Positions 5,812 through 7,099 of a DNA stretch of 7,099 nucleotides are shown here, piece after piece. Each line of letters opens with the position of its first letter. The stretch's first letter is position 1. This stretch comes from Lachnoclostridium sp. UBA1781 (GTDB lineage Bacteria > Bacillota > Clostridia > Lachnospirales > Lachnospiraceae), in NCBI GenBank assembly GCA_002315495.1, contig DCGJ01000001.1, positions 10,223-17,321 of the forward strand. Reading direction: 5' to 3'. The notes under the pieces are model-generated. The model searched no databases and was not told the DNA's origin. It saw nothing but the letters and a program-made list of their open reading frames with translations. Position numbers and translations under genes: made by a program.

Positions 5812-7099
5812 ATGAGTAATCACAAGAAGACAATTTATGTTCTTGGTGCAGGTGCTTCCGGAATGGTGGCTGCCATTTTCGCGGCTAAAAATGCGCCTTC
5901 TGCCGGTATTATTCTTGTGGATCATAACAGTAAACCCGGTCGGAAGATACTTTCTACCGGTAACGGTAAGTGTAATCTTTCGAATCGCGCGATGGGAGTG
6001 GAGCATTTTGCTACATCGTCAGGGAATACGTTTATAGCCGATGTGTTAGCTAAATGCGGCGTAAACTTTACAGAGGACTTCTTTCAGAACCTGGGACTCT
6101 TGATAAAAGAAAAACATGGAGGTTATCTCTATCCGAATTCTGAACAGGCAAGCTCCGTTTCCAAGATACTTGCTTTGGAGTGTGAGCGACTTGGAATTGT
6201 ATTTCAAATGAATACAAAGGTTACTTCACTTACGAAATACGGTGATTATTTCCGTATCGGGCTGACAGAGACGATATATGAAGCTCCGCAGAAGAAGGGA
6301 AAGGGGAAGCCGGGGAAACCGGTTATTGCCGGATATAAAGAGAGTGTTGTTCAGGCTGATTATGTGGTAAATTGTCTGGGTGGTCCTGCCGGACAGAATC
6401 TGGGAGCAACCTATGATGGCGGAATACTATCCAAAGGATTTGGACATACTCTGATCGAACAGAAGCCTGCTTTGGTTTCGCTTCGGTTAAAAGAAGATTT
6501 TCTCGCAACTCTTTCCGGTGTCCGCTTGGAAGCAAAAATCACCTTATCCCAGTGGGAGACAGACTATAAAAAAGCGAAAAATTCGGAAGAGTTTGGGGAG
6601 ATTATATTTACGGATTACGGAATCTCCGGAATTCCTGTGATGCAGTTAAGCTATCTGGTATCCGAGCAGCCAATGCTAAAAACATGCTTAACGTTGGATT
6701 TGCTTCCGGAGCTTTCTATGGATGCGAAGAAAACGTTTGTTTCTCTTCGTACGAAGTCGAAGACGTTTTCAAATCGTAGTGTGGAGGAAGCATTTTGCGG
6801 GATGTTGCCTCAGAATCTGTTGTATGTGCTTTTAAAGCTTGTAGATATTGAGCCTACGAAGCCGGCTAATACCCTAAGTGAAAAAGAAATCAATTCGTTT
6901 ACTGATATTCTCGGGAATTTTGTGCTTGTTGTGGAAGGAACAAATGGTTTTTCTCAGGCACAAGCTGCAAGTGGTGGTGTAAGTCTCCAAGAAATTGATG
7001 CGCATTTTCAGTCAATAAAGATTCCGAAGCTATACTTTGCCGGTGAGGTACTGGATGTAGTCGGACAATGCGGCGGCTATAATCTTCAGTGGGCATGGG
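5812..7099 (+). CDS. HI0933/BaiN/YhiN-family flavoprotein, 3'-truncated
   Basis: This is a FAD-dependent NAD(P)/FAD oxidoreductase of the HI0933-like (YhiN/BaiN) family, probably cytoplasmic. The 429 visible residues cover almost the whole protein; I estimate that only about 10-20 are missing. Seen: a Rossmann FAD site GAGASG (12-17) with D37 at the end of the second strand, the family block GRKILSTGNGKCNLSN (43-58), YPNSEQASSV (107-116), CLGG (188-191, in the usual ATGG position), GISGIPVMQLS (270-280), AQAASGGV (383-390) and GEVLDVVGQCGGYNLQWAW (411-429) at the cut. A lysine/glycine/proline stretch (161-170) interrupts the middle domain. The ATG at 5812 follows GAGG (5802-5805) with 6-nt spacing, 14 bp after the flippase stop. 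One clostridial member, BaiN, has been assigned to bile-acid dehydroxylation, but most members have no known substrate, so no function beyond flavin-linked redox is claimed. Confidence 0.92.
   Translation, partial: MSNHKKTIYVLGAGASGMVAAIFAAKNAPSAGIILVDHNSKPGRKILSTGNGKCNLSNRAMGVEHFATSSGNTFIADVLAKCGVNFTEDFFQNLGLLIKEKHGGYLYPNSEQASSVSKILALECERLGIVFQMNTKVTSLTKYGDYFRIGLTETIYEAPQKKGKGKPGKPVIAGYKESVVQADYVVNCLGGPAGQNLGATYDGGILSKGFGHTLIEQKPALVSLRLKEDFLATLSGVRLEAKITLSQWETDYKKAKNSEEFGEIIFTDYGISGIPVMQLSYLVSEQPMLKTCLTLDLLPELSMDAKKTFVSLRTKSKTFSNRSVEEAFCGMLPQNLLYVLLKLVDIEPTKPANTLSEKEINSFTDILGNFVLVVEGTNGFSQAQAASGGVSLQEIDAHFQSIKIPKLYFAGEVLDVVGQCGGYNLQWAW

Overview
The window is a stretch of ordinary bacterial housekeeping chromosome, entirely on the + strand. 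It most resembles a Clostridia (Firmicutes) genome, and probably Lachnospiraceae. The reasons are the AlaRS sequence style (a Cys-rich loop with CGKPxC...GCDC), the 58-residue bS21, the clostridial form of PhoH and YbeY, a SpoVB/YtgP-type flippase, a TTG start and strong purine-rich Shine-Dalgarno sites. The family assignment is recognition from memory, not a search.

Layout: (1) 1-2190, alanyl-tRNA synthetase (alaS), missing about its first 150 residues. (2) 2191-2320, a 130-bp intergenic region with a strong sigma-A-type promoter (TTGACA, 16 bp, TAAAAT with an extended -10 TG). A dyad straddles the predicted start site and a stable hairpin lies in the mRNA leader. (3) 2321-2497, rpsU (bS21), followed by an intrinsic terminator at 2507-2536. 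(4) 2555-5797, a close-packed run of phoH (ybeZ-like), ybeY and a 14-TM MOP-superfamily flippase of the MurJ/SpoVB/YtgP type, with gaps of 27 and 3 bp. (5) 5812 to the window end, a HI0933/BaiN/YhiN-family flavoprotein lacking only its last residues.

The first genes share a translation theme: tRNA charging with proofreading, a small-subunit protein, and the PhoH-YbeY pair linked to rRNA maturation and ribosome quality control. The flippase and flavoprotein are joined by short spacing rather than by a known pathway. No promoter is visible between the rpsU terminator and phoH, so the downstream run probably depends on read-through from the rpsU promoter or on a promoter I cannot recognise. Bacillus-type genomes place yqeY, yqfC/yqfD, pgpH, dgkA, cdd and era in this neighbourhood; none of these is present in the window between rpsU and ybeY.

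I found no mobile element, CRISPR array, tRNA, rRNA or anything that looks like a new system. The best second-look signals are in the rpsU leader.
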